The notes under the pieces are model-generated. The model worked only from the letters and a program-made list of their open reading frames with translations. It had not been told where the DNA came from and made no database searches. Below are positions 26,593-35,774 of a stretch of DNA of 64,000 bases, piece by piece. Both the position numbers and the translations under genes were made by a program. Each line of letters opens with the position of its first letter. Position 1 is the first letter of the stretch. This stretch comes from Chryseobacterium bernardetii (GTDB taxonomy: Bacteria > Bacteroidota > Bacteroidia > Flavobacteriales > Weeksellaceae), in contig NZ_CP033932.1 of assembly GCF_003815975.1 (NCBI RefSeq), positions 3,639,501 to 3,703,500 on the forward strand, read 5' to 3'.

Positions 26593-27210
26593 TCAGCTAT
26601 TTATAGAAATTTCTTTTTCTTTGATCAGGGTTTCAATTTTCTGTTTTGCAGTATTCCATTCATCATCCAGAATACTATAATAAGCTGCATTTCTAGTAGT
26701 TCCGTCATTCTGGATTTTATCCTTACGTAAGATTCCTTCAAATACACCTCCTATTTTTTCGATCGCTTTTCTTGATCTGAGGTTGTCATCTTTCGTTTTC
26801 AGCTGCACACGGTTGGTTTTTAATACTTCAAAACAGTAGGTAAGCAGCAGTAATTTACATTCCAGGTTAACGACGCTTCCCCAGAATTCTTTGGTGATCC
26901 AGGTCCAACCGATTTCTAATTTTTTATCTGAAGGATAGATTTCAAAAAATCTTGTGGAGCCTATCAGTTTTTGGGTTTCTTTGTGCCTGATGACGAAAGG
27001 ATATTGGTTCCCGTTATCCCGTTCTGATAAAGCGAGTTTATAGTTTTTATAAAATATGGCTTTATCTGAGCCGTCAGTAGGAATCAATGTCCAAAGGTCC
27101 TTGTCTGCAGCAGCGGCATACAATTCCTCAAAGTGCTCTTTTTCCAAAGGAATTAGTTCAACATGTGTTCCTTCAAGAATTGTTGGATGTAAGATCCATT
27201 TTTCCGTCAT
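26593..27210 (-). CDS. GNAT N-acetyltransferase, RimJ/RimL type
   Basis: 205 residues. ILEGTHVELIPLEKEHFEEL opens the fold; EIGWTWITKEFWGSVVNLECKLLLLTY is the acetyl-CoA region of the RimJ/L branch, and RVQLKTKDDNLRSRKAIEKIGGVFEG is the conserved C-terminal strand and loop. These enzymes acetylate N-termini of proteins or small amines. The substrate is unknown. Monocistronic. Confidence 0.88.
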   Translation of the reverse strand: MTEKWILHPTILEGTHVELIPLEKEHFEELYAAAADKDLWTLIPTDGSDKAIFYKNYKLALSERDNGNQYPFVIRHKETQKLIGSTRFFEIYPSDKKLEIGWTWITKEFWGSVVNLECKLLLLTYCFEVLKTNRVQLKTKDDNLRSRKAIEKIGGVFEGILRKDKIQNDGTTRNAAYYSILDDEWNTAKQKIETLIKEKEISINS

Positions 27211-27299
27211 AAAAATATTTTTTGATGAGCTAATTTAATAAAAAGCAGAGAATGGATGTATTAAATAAACAGTACTTAATCTTTGAACGAATAAAATAT

Positions 27300-27404
27300 T
27301 TATTTGCTGATAACAGGTTTCCAGCGTTTGCATAAAAATCTGAGAATGCTTATGTTGTGTTTGTCAATACGTAATCCTTCAAAATTAGGTATGATCCCTG
27401 TCAT
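27300..27404 (-). CDS. Possible short gene or gene remnant (34 aa)
   Basis: In the 377-base gap between the GNAT and MFS genes one frame on the minus strand reads MTGIIPNFEGLRIDKHNISI then LRFLCKRWKPVISK. The same frame stays open 17 codons further upstream without a start (NAIDLIINRSQKSSNGT). The composition is protein-like and codons fit the genome, but I do not recognise it. It may be the C-terminal remnant of a lost gene. The rest of the gap shows nothing I can name. Confidence 0.25.
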   Translation of the reverse strand: MTGIIPNFEGLRIDKHNISILRFLCKRWKPVISK

Positions 27405-27587
27405 TGTACCGTTGGATGACTTCTGAGAACGGTTAATAATTAAGTCAATTGCATTTCATTTCAGCGATCAAATGTAAGCAGATAATTTTTGTTTTTTAAA
27501 TGGATTATAAAATATCAAAATGGAATGTATTTTATTGGATAAGTGTTGCTAACTTCGCAAACGGAAATTTTAATCAACACAGTTATC

Positions 27588-28748
27588 ATGTACGAGAGAG
27601 AATCATTCAATGCGAAAATGCCTACAGCGTGTTTTTTACTTTTCTTTGCCCATGGGCTTGTTTTCTCATCATGGGCCAGCCGTATTCCTATTATTAAAGA
27701 GGCTCTTTCCATTAATGAGGCGCAGCTTGGGACCCTTTTGCTTCTGATGCCGATAGGCCAGCTTTCCACAATGATGTTATCCGGAAAGTTAATCAGCAGA
27801 TATGGGAGCAGCAGGGTCATTAAAAGCTGTTTCTTATTGTATCCTGGTTTTCTTTTACTGATTGGTTTATCTCCTTCTTACTGGATACTGGGAGCTGTTC
27901 TGTTTTTGTTTGGAGTAACCGGAAATCTGTGTAATATTGCAGTCAATACACAGGCAATTGAGATAGAATCTGTTACGAAAAGAACATTGTTATCTTCTTA
28001 TCATGGGGCCTGGTGCTTTGCGGGACTTGTGGGAGCGGTTGTTGGCATGTTTACAATTAACCTGCATATAGAAACGTTTCATCATTTTATACTGACCTTC
28101 ATTATTGTCACCCTGATCTGGATGTATAGCAGGAACAACCTTACTAATATTATTCATAAAGTAGAGCCGGAAACACGATCTGTTTTTAAATCTGTAAATC
28201 CTACATTGGTGGGATTGGGAATTATAGGTTTTTTAAGCATGGCTATTGAAGGGGCTATGTTTGACTGGAGTGGGGTTTATTTTCAAACGATTGTAAAAGC
28301 ACCAGAAAATCTTGTAATATTGGGATATACAAGTTTTATCTTAATGATGACTTTAGGAAGATTTGTAGGAAACAGGATTATAGAAAGATTGGGGAAAAGA
28401 ACTGTATTGCAGTTTTGCGGTATCCTGATGAGTTGTGGTCTTTTTCTGAGTGTATTTTTTCCTGAGTTATGGATCTGTATTATTGCTTTTATGATTATCG
28501 GGCTTGGGGCTTCTTTAAGTGTACCATCCGTTTACAGTACCATTGGGCAGGTGAATACAGTAGCACCCAGTATAGCACTGTCTTTTGTATCCAGTATCTC
28601 ATTCTTGGGTTTTCTGATTGGTCCGCCGCTGATTGGATATATTGCAGAGGCTTTTGATCTCAGGTACTCTTACGGGCTTTTTGCCTGCTTTGGAATTTTT
28701 TTGAGCATTATGGCCGGTAAGATGCAAGTATTCAGGAATAAAAAATAA
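27588..28748 (+). CDS. MFS transporter (sugar/organic-compound type)
   Basis: 386 residues from MYERESFNAK. Twelve hydrophobic helices in two bundles; the loop-2 motif is degenerate (GKLISRYGSSRVIK). A long stretch resembles the FucP/YbjJ-like group of MFS proteins: FFAHGLVFSSWASRIPIIKEAL, and NTQAIEIESV with a following SYHGAWCFAGLVGAVVG. Inner-membrane; direction and substrate unknown. I chose the ATG at 27588 because TAACTTCG (27550-27557, close to the -7 consensus) lies after the earlier ATG at 27543. Monocistronic with its own terminator. Confidence 0.85.
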   Translation: MYERESFNAKMPTACFLLFFAHGLVFSSWASRIPIIKEALSINEAQLGTLLLLMPIGQLSTMMLSGKLISRYGSSRVIKSCFLLYPGFLLLIGLSPSYWILGAVLFLFGVTGNLCNIAVNTQAIEIESVTKRTLLSSYHGAWCFAGLVGAVVGMFTINLHIETFHHFILTFIIVTLIWMYSRNNLTNIIHKVEPETRSVFKSVNPTLVGLGIIGFLSMAIEGAMFDWSGVYFQTIVKAPENLVILGYTSFILMMTLGRFVGNRIIERLGKRTVLQFCGILMSCGLFLSVFFPELWICIIAFMIIGLGASLSVPSVYSTIGQVNTVAPSIALSFVSSISFLGFLIGPPLIGYIAEAFDLRYSYGLFACFGIFLSIMAGKMQVFRNKK

Positions 28749-28763
28749 TCATTGTTAAGAATA

Positions 28764-28798
28764 AAACGGACTGTTGGAAACGCAGTCCGTTTCTTTTT
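28764..28798. terminator. Terminator between convergent MFS and NTF2-like genes
   Basis: AAACGGACTG (28764-28773) pairs perfectly with 28783-28792; C then a T-run follows on the + strand. Confidence 0.88.
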
Positions 28799-29187
28799 TA
28801 TATCCAGTTTTCCACAAGGTGAAGCCACAAAGCTTTATCTTCATTAAAAAGGAAAACGGCTGAGGATTTTCTTCTGTCTGCTATTCCTTCTGTTGTCTGA
28901 ATTTCGGTATAAGTGGCCAGGCCATGATGCCCGGAAAAGGAAACCTCTATATTTTCAATCTGTACACTGCGTTCAGGAAATTTCCCAAATATTGTAGGAA
29001 GCCATTCCGCAAACATAGGTAAGGTAGCTGTATTTCCGTCTCCATTAATCATTTTGAAGTCAGGAGAGAACCCTGAAAGGATTTGTCTGAATAGGGCTTC
29101 CTGATCCTGTTCATTTCCCTGAAACCATTTTTCAATGTTTTTACAGAAATCTTTTAATTCTTTATTGATTTTGTCTTTGTTGTTCAT
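28798..29187 (-). CDS. NTF2-like (SnoaL/DUF4440-type) protein
   Basis: 129 residues. A helical N-terminus (KDFCKNIEKWFQGNEQDQEALFRQIL) followed by the curved beta-sheet pattern of NTF2-like folds (FKMINGDGNTATLP, VQIENIEVSFSGHHGLATYTEIQT, SSAVFLFNEDKALWLHLVENW). Cytoplasmic, no catalytic residues I can assign. It follows the DHA2-type MFS gene by 29 bases and probably shares its transcript. Confidence 0.75.
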   Translation of the reverse strand: MNNKDKINKELKDFCKNIEKWFQGNEQDQEALFRQILSGFSPDFKMINGDGNTATLPMFAEWLPTIFGKFPERSVQIENIEVSFSGHHGLATYTEIQTTEGIADRRKSSAVFLFNEDKALWLHLVENWI

Positions 29188-29216
29188 AAGTTCACAATTT
29201 TTATTGTTGATGATAA

Positions 29217-30596
29217 TTAAGCGTTAATATATTGATGAAGCTTTTTGTTAATGAACATTCCTATGATCTGAACAGCTCCAATCATACAAACTGATACTGC
29301 GAAAGCCCTCGGAAATCCCAGAATATCAATCATATTGAAAAATAAAGTTCCGATAACAGCTCCGCCCATTACACTGCCTATCTGTATTCCTATACTTACC
29401 AAACCGGAGGCTTGCCCTGCTTTTTCTCTGGTTGTAAAAGTAATAGCAGTCCGCATCATGACCGGCATAATGGTACCATGGCCCAAGCCTGCCATAAACA
29501 GGGGAATGTTGGTTATGAAAGAAGGCTTTTGCTGGAAATAGAAACATAATGCACTGAGAATAAAACCTCCCATTAATAATCCCAGCCCGATATAAATCAT
29601 TTTATTAGGAGACAATTTTATTTTGGATCCTATTAACGGGCCTAAGAAAAAGGCAATTCCGTAAGGCACAATCGCTAATCCTGTCTGCATGGTATCCTGA
29701 TGAAGAAATTCCTGAAGATAATAAGGATAACAAATGAACAGGCCTGAGGTGAAATTGTAAAAAAAGAGAATAACAAGGCTCAATGCAAAAGGCTTATTCT
29801 GAAGAAGAGTAGGATCTATAAGGACCGGATGATTGTTTTTTAACAGATACATTTCATATCTAAGAAAAACCACTAATAAGACTATTCCTGATATCATAAT
29901 GGCGAATATCCACCACACCCATTGGTATTTCTGTCCAAAAATAAGAGGGCATATCAGCATAAGCAGGGCAAGGATAAGTAATAATGAACCTTTCAAATCA
30001 ATTCCTGCATTGGATTCTTTATGGCTGTTATCCATTGTAAAATGAATTCCTGCAATACAAATAATGGTAATAGGAACATTCACAAGAAATACCAGTTCCC
30101 AGGAAAAGTTTCCCCAATGCATGCTGAGAAGCAGGCCGCCAAGTAATTGTCCAAGAACAGAAGCAAGACCAAATACTGAACTAAAAAGACTTACTGCCTT
30201 AGGCTGTTCATTGCTGCTGAACAATACTTTTATGGAAGCCAAAACCTGTGGTGCCAGCAATGAAGCTCCTGCTCCCTGGAATAATCTTGCTATAATAAGC
30301 CCTGTTACAGTAGGAGAAAAAGCACAGGCCAGAGAGGATAGTAAAAAGATATACAATCCCAGTGTGAAGATTTTCTTTCGCCCGTAAAGATCGCCCAACC
30401 TTCCACCACAGACTACTAAGGCTCCATAGGTGAGTCCATAGATTGCAATAACCATCTGCAGCTGGTTTTCACTGGCTTTGAAAGCATTTTTGATGGAAGG
30501 TAATGCCATATTCACAATAAAATAATCCAAGGGGGAAAGAAAAGCTCCGGCAATCAGAAAATTGAGTGCCTGCCATCGTTTCGGATAAGTTTTCAT
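29217..30596 (-). CDS. MFS drug exporter, 14-TM (DHA2/EmrB-QacA) type
   Basis: 459 residues with about 14 membrane helices. Motif C-like and motif A regions are clear: LDYFIVNMALPSIKNAF at helix 1 and GGRLGDLYGRKKIFTLG after helix 2. The family exports drugs or toxic metabolites with proton antiport. It is transcribed divergently from an AraC regulator over a 74-base gap, which suggests that regulator controls it. The NTF2-like gene follows. Confidence 0.92.
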   Translation of the reverse strand: MKTYPKRWQALNFLIAGAFLSPLDYFIVNMALPSIKNAFKASENQLQMVIAIYGLTYGALVVCGGRLGDLYGRKKIFTLGLYIFLLSSLACAFSPTVTGLIIARLFQGAGASLLAPQVLASIKVLFSSNEQPKAVSLFSSVFGLASVLGQLLGGLLLSMHWGNFSWELVFLVNVPITIICIAGIHFTMDNSHKESNAGIDLKGSLLLILALLMLICPLIFGQKYQWVWWIFAIMISGIVLLVVFLRYEMYLLKNNHPVLIDPTLLQNKPFALSLVILFFYNFTSGLFICYPYYLQEFLHQDTMQTGLAIVPYGIAFFLGPLIGSKIKLSPNKMIYIGLGLLMGGFILSALCFYFQQKPSFITNIPLFMAGLGHGTIMPVMMRTAITFTTREKAGQASGLVSIGIQIGSVMGGAVIGTLFFNMIDILGFPRAFAVSVCMIGAVQIIGMFINKKLHQYINA

Positions 30597-30670
30597 ATTT
30601 TTTTGTGCAAAAATAACCTCCTTTTGTTATGATAAAATTGTACTTTTGGAGGAAAATATAGTGTTAACTC
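30597..30670. promoter_or_regulatory. Divergent promoter region, MFS exporter / AraC
   Basis: Two exact -7 elements face away from each other: TATTTTTG on the minus strand (30608-30615) for the exporter and TACTTTTG on the plus strand (30641-30648) for the regulator. Between them CTTTTG occurs at 30621 and 30643 (22 bp apart) within a CCTCC...GGAGG dyad, a plausible AraC binding site serving both. Confidence 0.55.
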
Positions 30671-31516
30671 ATGAAAGGACTCGATCTTGAAGGAATTAAA
30701 GTGAAAGAATTGAAACTGAAAGGAAGAACTGTTTTTAAAACAACAACTTTTCTCTCATTTATCTATATTGTAAAAGGAAAAGGAAACTTGTTGTATGACG
30801 AACGTTATATTGATTTTACAGAGGGAAAGCTTTTTATTATTCCCCAGCAGGAAACTTATCGCTTTGAAAGTGAAAATGCCGACCTGATCAGTATAGAATG
30901 TCCTATTGGGTTTATTGATAAAATCCGTCTGGAAGCAGACCGCATTGAAAGTTGTGAAAACCTGTATAAACTGCAATACATCAGTAATAATTATCATTCC
31001 CGGGCCGGATGTGTATTCCGTAATGAAAATGATGAGAATTTTGCGAGAACTCTTATTCAACAGGTTGCCTTTGAATTCAGGAACAGGGCAGAGGATTATC
31101 TTATCATCCGAAAATGCATTTCGATTCTCCTTAATCTGGTTGCCAGAAATATCATTCAAAGTGAAACATCAGACCTGCAGGACAACAAAAAGGCATTCTC
31201 TATTATGAAGATCATCACTTATATTCAAAAACATATAAAGGATAGAGAAAAGACAGGAATTCAAACAATTGCAGAGCATTTTGGGATTTCAGGAAATTAT
31301 TTCGGAGAATATTTTAAACAGCAGACCGGAGTTTCTTATCAGGAGTATTTGCTGGATTACCGGCTTAAACTGGTAGAAACTTATCTGAAGTACAGCAGTA
31401 TAAGGCTGAGTGAGATTGCTTATGAGCTACAGTTCAGTGATGAGAGCCATCTTTCCAAGCTTTTTAAAAAATATAGAGGAGTTACCCCTGGCGAATACAG
31501 AAAGAAAAATAAATAG
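30671..31516 (+). CDS. AraC-family regulator of the divergent exporter
   Basis: 281 residues. Cupin-like N-terminus (VKGKGNLLYDERYIDFTEGKLFIIPQQETYRFES) and C-terminal double HTH (GIQTIAEHFGISGNYFGEYFKQQTG; IRLSEIAYELQFSDESHLSKLFKKYRGVTPGEYRK). Close in layout to the AraC at 37396 (shared GNYFGEYFKQQ / PTYLGSYFRKQ and DESH-x-xKFFK patterns). Presumably senses a compound handled by the divergent MFS exporter. Confidence 0.9.
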   Translation: MKGLDLEGIKVKELKLKGRTVFKTTTFLSFIYIVKGKGNLLYDERYIDFTEGKLFIIPQQETYRFESENADLISIECPIGFIDKIRLEADRIESCENLYKLQYISNNYHSRAGCVFRNENDENFARTLIQQVAFEFRNRAEDYLIIRKCISILLNLVARNIIQSETSDLQDNKKAFSIMKIITYIQKHIKDREKTGIQTIAEHFGISGNYFGEYFKQQTGVSYQEYLLDYRLKLVETYLKYSSIRLSEIAYELQFSDESHLSKLFKKYRGVTPGEYRKKNK

Positions 31517-31599
31517 AAAATGTAGTTTATATCTATTCATTTTTTTGTGGTGTAAAAGTTGATTTGCCATTATTTACATTTTTTAAAAATTAATATAGC

Positions 31600-31636
31600 T
31601 GACTATATAGTTGACTATATATTTTTCATATATTTA
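31600..31636 (+). promoter_or_regulatory. MarR-type operator and -7 region
   Basis: TGACTATATA occurs twice, 12 bp apart (31600-31609, 31612-31621), and the junction forms the perfect palindrome ACTATATAGT (31602-31611). TATATTTA (31629-31636) next to it is seven of eight to the -7 consensus. Good candidate for autoregulation by the MarR protein encoded just downstream. Confidence 0.55.
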
Positions 31637-31653
31637 CATCAAAGATATTTAAG

Positions 31654-32148
31654 ATGGATTTTGATTTTATCAAAGAATTAGGATATAAAGCACTGGATAG
31701 TAGGCTGAAAAGGATCAGTGACCGGATGTCCCATGATGTAAGGAAGTTTTATAAAGAATTTGGAATTGATGTGGAGCCTAATTGGTACCTGGTTTTTATG
31801 CTGCTGCAAAATAGAGGAGAGATCTCCATTACGGATATTGCAGAACCGTTGGGATACTCTCATCCATCTGTAGTGGTTATTGTAAAAAAAATGACTGAAA
31901 AGGGATATCTGGTTATTAAAAAAGATGATGAGGATAAACGGAAACAGATGATCTCATTGTCTCCTAAAGCTATTGAGATGCTTCCTCAATTACAAAAGAT
32001 CTGGGATAGCTGTGAAAAAGCTATTTTAAAACTGTTAGCGGAAGATTTATCTATTCTTTCTTATCTCAATACAATAGATCAGGAGTTGAAAGATGAATCT
32101 TTCCATCATCGCTTCAAAAAGGAATACCTAAAATCAATACAATCATGA
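31654..32148 (+). CDS. MarR-family transcriptional regulator
   Basis: 164 residues. Winged helix in the middle: ISITDIAEPLGYSHPSVVVIVKKMTEKGYLVIKKDDEDKRKQMISLS, the recognition helix and wing of MarR proteins with the conserved D-x-R. N- and C-terminal helices form the dimer interface. Overlaps the next gene by four bases (ATGA) and has a likely self-operator at 31600. Confidence 0.9.
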   Translation: MDFDFIKELGYKALDSRLKRISDRMSHDVRKFYKEFGIDVEPNWYLVFMLLQNRGEISITDIAEPLGYSHPSVVVIVKKMTEKGYLVIKKDDEDKRKQMISLSPKAIEMLPQLQKIWDSCEKAILKLLAEDLSILSYLNTIDQELKDESFHHRFKKEYLKSIQS

Positions 32149-32909
32149 AAAAACTTCTTTTTTTTACCGCATTATTTTTTTCTGCCCTTATGATTTCTGC
32201 TACAGAGACTAAAGTGATGGTAAGAGCAAAAGCCAAGGATGCTAAATTCATTGGAAGCTCATTAGGCGGCGCTCATGTAATTGTCCGGAATAAACTGAAT
32301 CAACGAATTTTAGCAGAAGGAAAAACAACCGGAAGCACTGGGAATACTGATCTGATAATGAAAACACCTAAAGTGAGAGGAAACTCAATTGCGGATGATC
32401 AAACTGGCGGTTTTTTAGCAACTGTTGATATTGATGAGCCTACATTTGTTACCATAGAAGTTATTTCCCCTTTGAACAGCAGACAGGCCCAAGCTGTTGT
32501 AAATACTGAATTATGGCTTATCCCCGGGAAAAACATTTTAGGAGAAGGTATCATTTTGGAAATTCCCGGATATATTATTGATATCTTAAAACCAAGAACA
32601 CACCAGTATATTGCGTTGAATACAATTAAAGATAAGCCTTTCTTGTTTCAGGCCAATATCGTGATGATGTGCGGATGTGTAATTGAAAAAGGAGGTGTCT
32701 GGAACTCTGATGAGATTGAAGTGAAAGGAATTCTTAGGAAAGACGGGAAGTTTGTTAAAAATATTGATATGTCATGGGTCTCTACTAACTTATTCGAAGG
32801 AAATCATACCATCAATACTCCAGGAAATTATGAATTCATATTATATGCTTATCATGAGAAAACAGGCAATACCGGAGTAGATAAGGTAAACTATATAGTT
32901 TTTGAATAA
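32145..32909 (+). CDS. Secreted protein of unknown function, coupled to MarR
   Basis: 254 residues. Signal peptide MKKLLFFTALFFSALMISATE. The mature part is beta-rich (KVMVRAKAKDAKFIGSSLGGAHVIVRN, VDIDEPTFVTIEVISPLNSRQAQAVV, INTPGNYEFILYAYHEKTGNTGVDKVNYIVFE) and looks like one or two Ig- or transthyretin-like domains. MCGC near residue 184 holds two cysteines. I do not recognise the family. Translationally coupled to the MarR gene, so its level is probably set by that regulator. Confidence 0.8.
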   Translation: MKKLLFFTALFFSALMISATETKVMVRAKAKDAKFIGSSLGGAHVIVRNKLNQRILAEGKTTGSTGNTDLIMKTPKVRGNSIADDQTGGFLATVDIDEPTFVTIEVISPLNSRQAQAVVNTELWLIPGKNILGEGIILEIPGYIIDILKPRTHQYIALNTIKDKPFLFQANIVMMCGCVIEKGGVWNSDEIEVKGILRKDGKFVKNIDMSWVSTNLFEGNHTINTPGNYEFILYAYHEKTGNTGVDKVNYIVFE

Positions 32910-32927
32910 GCATACAATTGAAGTAAC

Positions 32928-34484
32928 TTACTGAATGTTTTTAAAAAGGAAGATCCCCCAGAAAAAATCATCAGGAGGTAAAGAATCCCAGTGGTTATAG
33001 GCATGTCCGGAGTCAGATTTGTAATGAAGGGTATATTTTCCTTCCGGAAGAATGACCTCCTGATTCACTTTTTGATTTTTCGCAGCTCCACCTGCATGAG
33101 ATGACGGCTGATTCTGCATTTGCCATACTATTTTTCCTGAAGAATCTTCAATCCAGCCATAATCACACCATGCGCTGCCACTTCCTGAGCAATTTTCACC
33201 TACACCCAATATTTTTACCGGAGTAGAACGGGAAAGACTGAAAGTGTGGGAAATATTTTTATCAATTCCCACATTTTGAATCTTTGCGATAACTTGTCCT
33301 GACGGAGCTGGCATTGCATTGAAATTATTTCTTTTTTTATACACCTCATATAGCTTCTGAGCTTTTAAGGTATCATTATTTAAGATAGCCATAGAGGCTT
33401 TACTTATTAATTCCTTATTTTCCAGTTGATGATCCGGGTGTTTATCCCCGTCAATAAAAAAATGATAAAAAAGGGTTCCGACAGGGGACATCATCAGATC
33501 TCCATCACCAAGAGGAAATGGTTGGCTGAGTTCATCTGTATTACACATCACCACCAGAGTAAGCCTCAGGGAAGGAACTTTTACAAAAAGAGCTGACTCT
33601 CCGTTGGTTTGTCCATAGTGCCAGTAATATTCTTTTCCTTTATAAGATTGCACAAACCATCCCAATCCATAGGGAGTAGTCATTCCTGTATCTGTATTAT
33701 TTGGAGTAAAAATCATTTTTTGTCCAGCCTTTGAAACAAGCTGGTGCCGGTCAATAGCATCCGAATATTTCATCAGATCAGTCACATTAGTTGCGAGCCC
33801 GCCAAAGGCACCAAATTCATTAAGATAATCAATACGTTTAATATTACCCGTTGATGTCAGTTCGTAAGGCTTTGCAAGCCTATTGAAGGCGGTATTGAAA
33901 AAAGGAATAACAGAAGCATTTTGAGAGCCATATTCATTCACCTGTTCAGGGGTTATGGATGGGGCGGAAGAGGTCATGTTAAGGGGGATCAGTATATTTT
34001 CTGTTAATAATCTGTAAAAAGGGATTCCGGAAACCTTTTCCAGGATAGTACCCAGCAGCCCAAACCGGTAACCGTTATACTGAAAATGACTTCCCGGAAC
34101 TTCTTCAGAGGTATGGGTAAGCAAATGTTTTACTGTAATTTTGGGATTATTCAGGTCAATTCCATATTTTCCTACAGGATCATCCAGTTTTAGCTTTCCC
34201 TGTTCTACAAACTGCATAATCAGGGTAGAGGTAAATGTTTTTGTTACGGATGCTACCCTAAAGGTTGTTTGATCTGTAGCCGGAACATGCTTTTCTGTAT
34301 CTGCAAACCCATAGCCACGTTGAAGCAAGATGAAGTTCCCTTTTTTTACAGCCACTGCCATTCCCGGTATTTTTAATTGAATACGGATAGAATCCAATGC
34401 CGCACTGAACTGCTCTGCCTTTATTTGCTGAGCATTAATGAGGTTGGAAATCATAATCAACAATAAAAAGGTTAACTTTTTCAT
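32928..34484 (-). CDS. Serine hydrolase, beta-lactamase/DD-peptidase fold, with C-terminal domain
   Basis: 518 residues. Signal peptide ends LINAQ. The penicillin-binding fold covers about 25-340: SVTK (Ser79, Lys82), QYNGYRFGLLG for the Tyr-x-Asn region, and HYGQTNG for the third motif, with His replacing Lys as in class C-like esterases. The last 130 residues (KILGVGENCSGSGSAWCDYGWIED ... LPEGKYTLHYKSDSGHAYNHWDSLPPDDFFWGI) form a separate beta-rich domain found in other Bacteroidota serine hydrolases. Periplasmic; substrate unknown. Monocistronic. Confidence 0.88.
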   Translation of the reverse strand: MKKLTFLLLIMISNLINAQQIKAEQFSAALDSIRIQLKIPGMAVAVKKGNFILLQRGYGFADTEKHVPATDQTTFRVASVTKTFTSTLIMQFVEQGKLKLDDPVGKYGIDLNNPKITVKHLLTHTSEEVPGSHFQYNGYRFGLLGTILEKVSGIPFYRLLTENILIPLNMTSSAPSITPEQVNEYGSQNASVIPFFNTAFNRLAKPYELTSTGNIKRIDYLNEFGAFGGLATNVTDLMKYSDAIDRHQLVSKAGQKMIFTPNNTDTGMTTPYGLGWFVQSYKGKEYYWHYGQTNGESALFVKVPSLRLTLVVMCNTDELSQPFPLGDGDLMMSPVGTLFYHFFIDGDKHPDHQLENKELISKASMAILNNDTLKAQKLYEVYKKRNNFNAMPAPSGQVIAKIQNVGIDKNISHTFSLSRSTPVKILGVGENCSGSGSAWCDYGWIEDSSGKIVWQMQNQPSSHAGGAAKNQKVNQEVILPEGKYTLHYKSDSGHAYNHWDSLPPDDFFWGIFLFKNIQ

Positions 34485-34814
34485 GGATTGAGGCAGGAGA
34501 AATTGATAACTCTTTATTTCTCTTAATAAAGCTAAACAGATTTTTCTGATCCTACAAATGTAATGAGCTCTTTTCGGTTTAGTAAAAAGGAGTTAGTCTT
34601 CAAAAGACTTTCTTTATATATTTAAAACATATTTATTATCAACTAAATCATAAAACTCATCTTACTGAATTCTCTTCATAAATCAGGATATATTGGTATA
34701 AAAAATTATCTTATTTTTATAAGGTCAGGAAAATGATATTTTCTGACAGCAAAGATTGAACTAATCATTATGAAAAATCTCATCGAAAAAAATTATGGAT
34801 GAGATCAGAAAATT
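34485..34814. promoter_or_regulatory. Divergent 330-bp gap with leader dyad
   Basis: No gene seen. ATCTCATC (34777-34784) and GATGAGAT (34798-34805) form a perfect 8-bp dyad with a 13-base loop, ending nine bases before the start at 34815. It could sequester the start region or bind a protein. A 10-codon frame (34770-34802) overlaps it but is probably chance. AGTCTT/AAGACT near 34590-34606 is a second, smaller dyad. Confidence 0.4.
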
Positions 34815-35774
34815 ATGAAAAAATATTTTTTACTAGGTCTGGTTTTGTCATTATCAATGTATGCTGAGAAGAAAACTGAACCTGTTATATTCCATCAGAA
34901 TAATCCTGTAGGGGCTCAGAATACCAGATATTTTGAAGATGAACCCCGTTACGGTGCGTATATCTCCAGTAACAACTGTTCTTTTGAAGTTTTAATTAAT
35001 GATATTCCTGTTATACAATATAATGAAGATTCAGGAAACAGTCTCGAAGGTTCTTATTTTCCGCTGAATGAATGGATTACCAGTAAAGGGAGTCAAAAAG
35101 TCACCATTAAAATGACTCCTGGTTTTAATAAGGATAAGAATACTTCAGACCCTGAACTTTCTCCCAATTCAGAAGTACAGATTAAGATTGTAAAGTCTGT
35201 GAAAAATCAGGCAGGGAGTCCTGAAGAAAATGAGGTAAGGAAATATTCAACTTCCAAAAAGAAACGGGTAAGCAGCAATACATTTGAAGATGCATTTACA
35301 TTTTTTGCGGACATTCCTTATTATATAGAAACTCTTGAAAATGCTGAAGTTTTATTAACTGATGACAAAGATAAACTGCAAGTTCTTGAACAGGAGGTTG
35401 TTGCTCAGTATAACAAAGTAAGGGATATTTATAAAACAGGTTCCTGGAGTACACTGGCTGCGATCTATTATAACAGAGAAAAAAGGGTTGCCAAACAACT
35501 GTACTTATTACCGAATGAAATAAAGGATAGATGGAATAATGATTATGTATTCAGGACCAATACCGGCATTACATTTTTTGACATACAACCGATTGAGGAT
35601 TATAAAATGACCTTTTATGCAGATGGTAGAATCGTATGCCTGCAGAAGATCAATAATGAAAAGTCAGCACTCTGGGGCAGTTTTAAAAGAAAGGGTAAGG
35701 ATAATATAACCACTACTTATATTACCCTTTATCTCTATCGTCCTAAAGGTACTAAGAACCTGGAAGTTTATTAA
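34815..35774 (+). CDS. Secreted protein of unknown function
   Basis: 319 residues. Short N-terminal hydrophobic segment (MKKYFLLGLVLSLSMYAE) fits a signal peptide. The first 110 mature residues are beta-rich (YGAYISSNNCSFEVLINDIPVIQYNEDSGNSLEGSYFPLNEWI); the middle is helical (LQVLEQEVVAQYNKVRDIYKTGSW) and the end beta-rich again (YKMTFYADGRIVCLQKIN). I do not recognise the family. Convergent with the quinone-reductase-like gene, whose stop overlaps its own. A toxin-neutralising periplasmic protein cannot be excluded but nothing supports it. Confidence 0.75.
   Translation: MKKYFLLGLVLSLSMYAEKKTEPVIFHQNNPVGAQNTRYFEDEPRYGAYISSNNCSFEVLINDIPVIQYNEDSGNSLEGSYFPLNEWITSKGSQKVTIKMTPGFNKDKNTSDPELSPNSEVQIKIVKSVKNQAGSPEENEVRKYSTSKKKRVSSNTFEDAFTFFADIPYYIETLENAEVLLTDDKDKLQVLEQEVVAQYNKVRDIYKTGSWSTLAAIYYNREKRVAKQLYLLPNEIKDRWNNDYVFRTNTGITFFDIQPIEDYKMTFYADGRIVCLQKINNEKSALWGSFKRKGKDNITTTYITLYLYRPKGTKNLEVY

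Noticed and set aside
34770..34802. Ten-codon frame MKNLIEKNYG before the gene at 34815
   Set aside because: Short, overlaps a dyad, no double-glycine leader or neighbouring maturation gene; likely chance.
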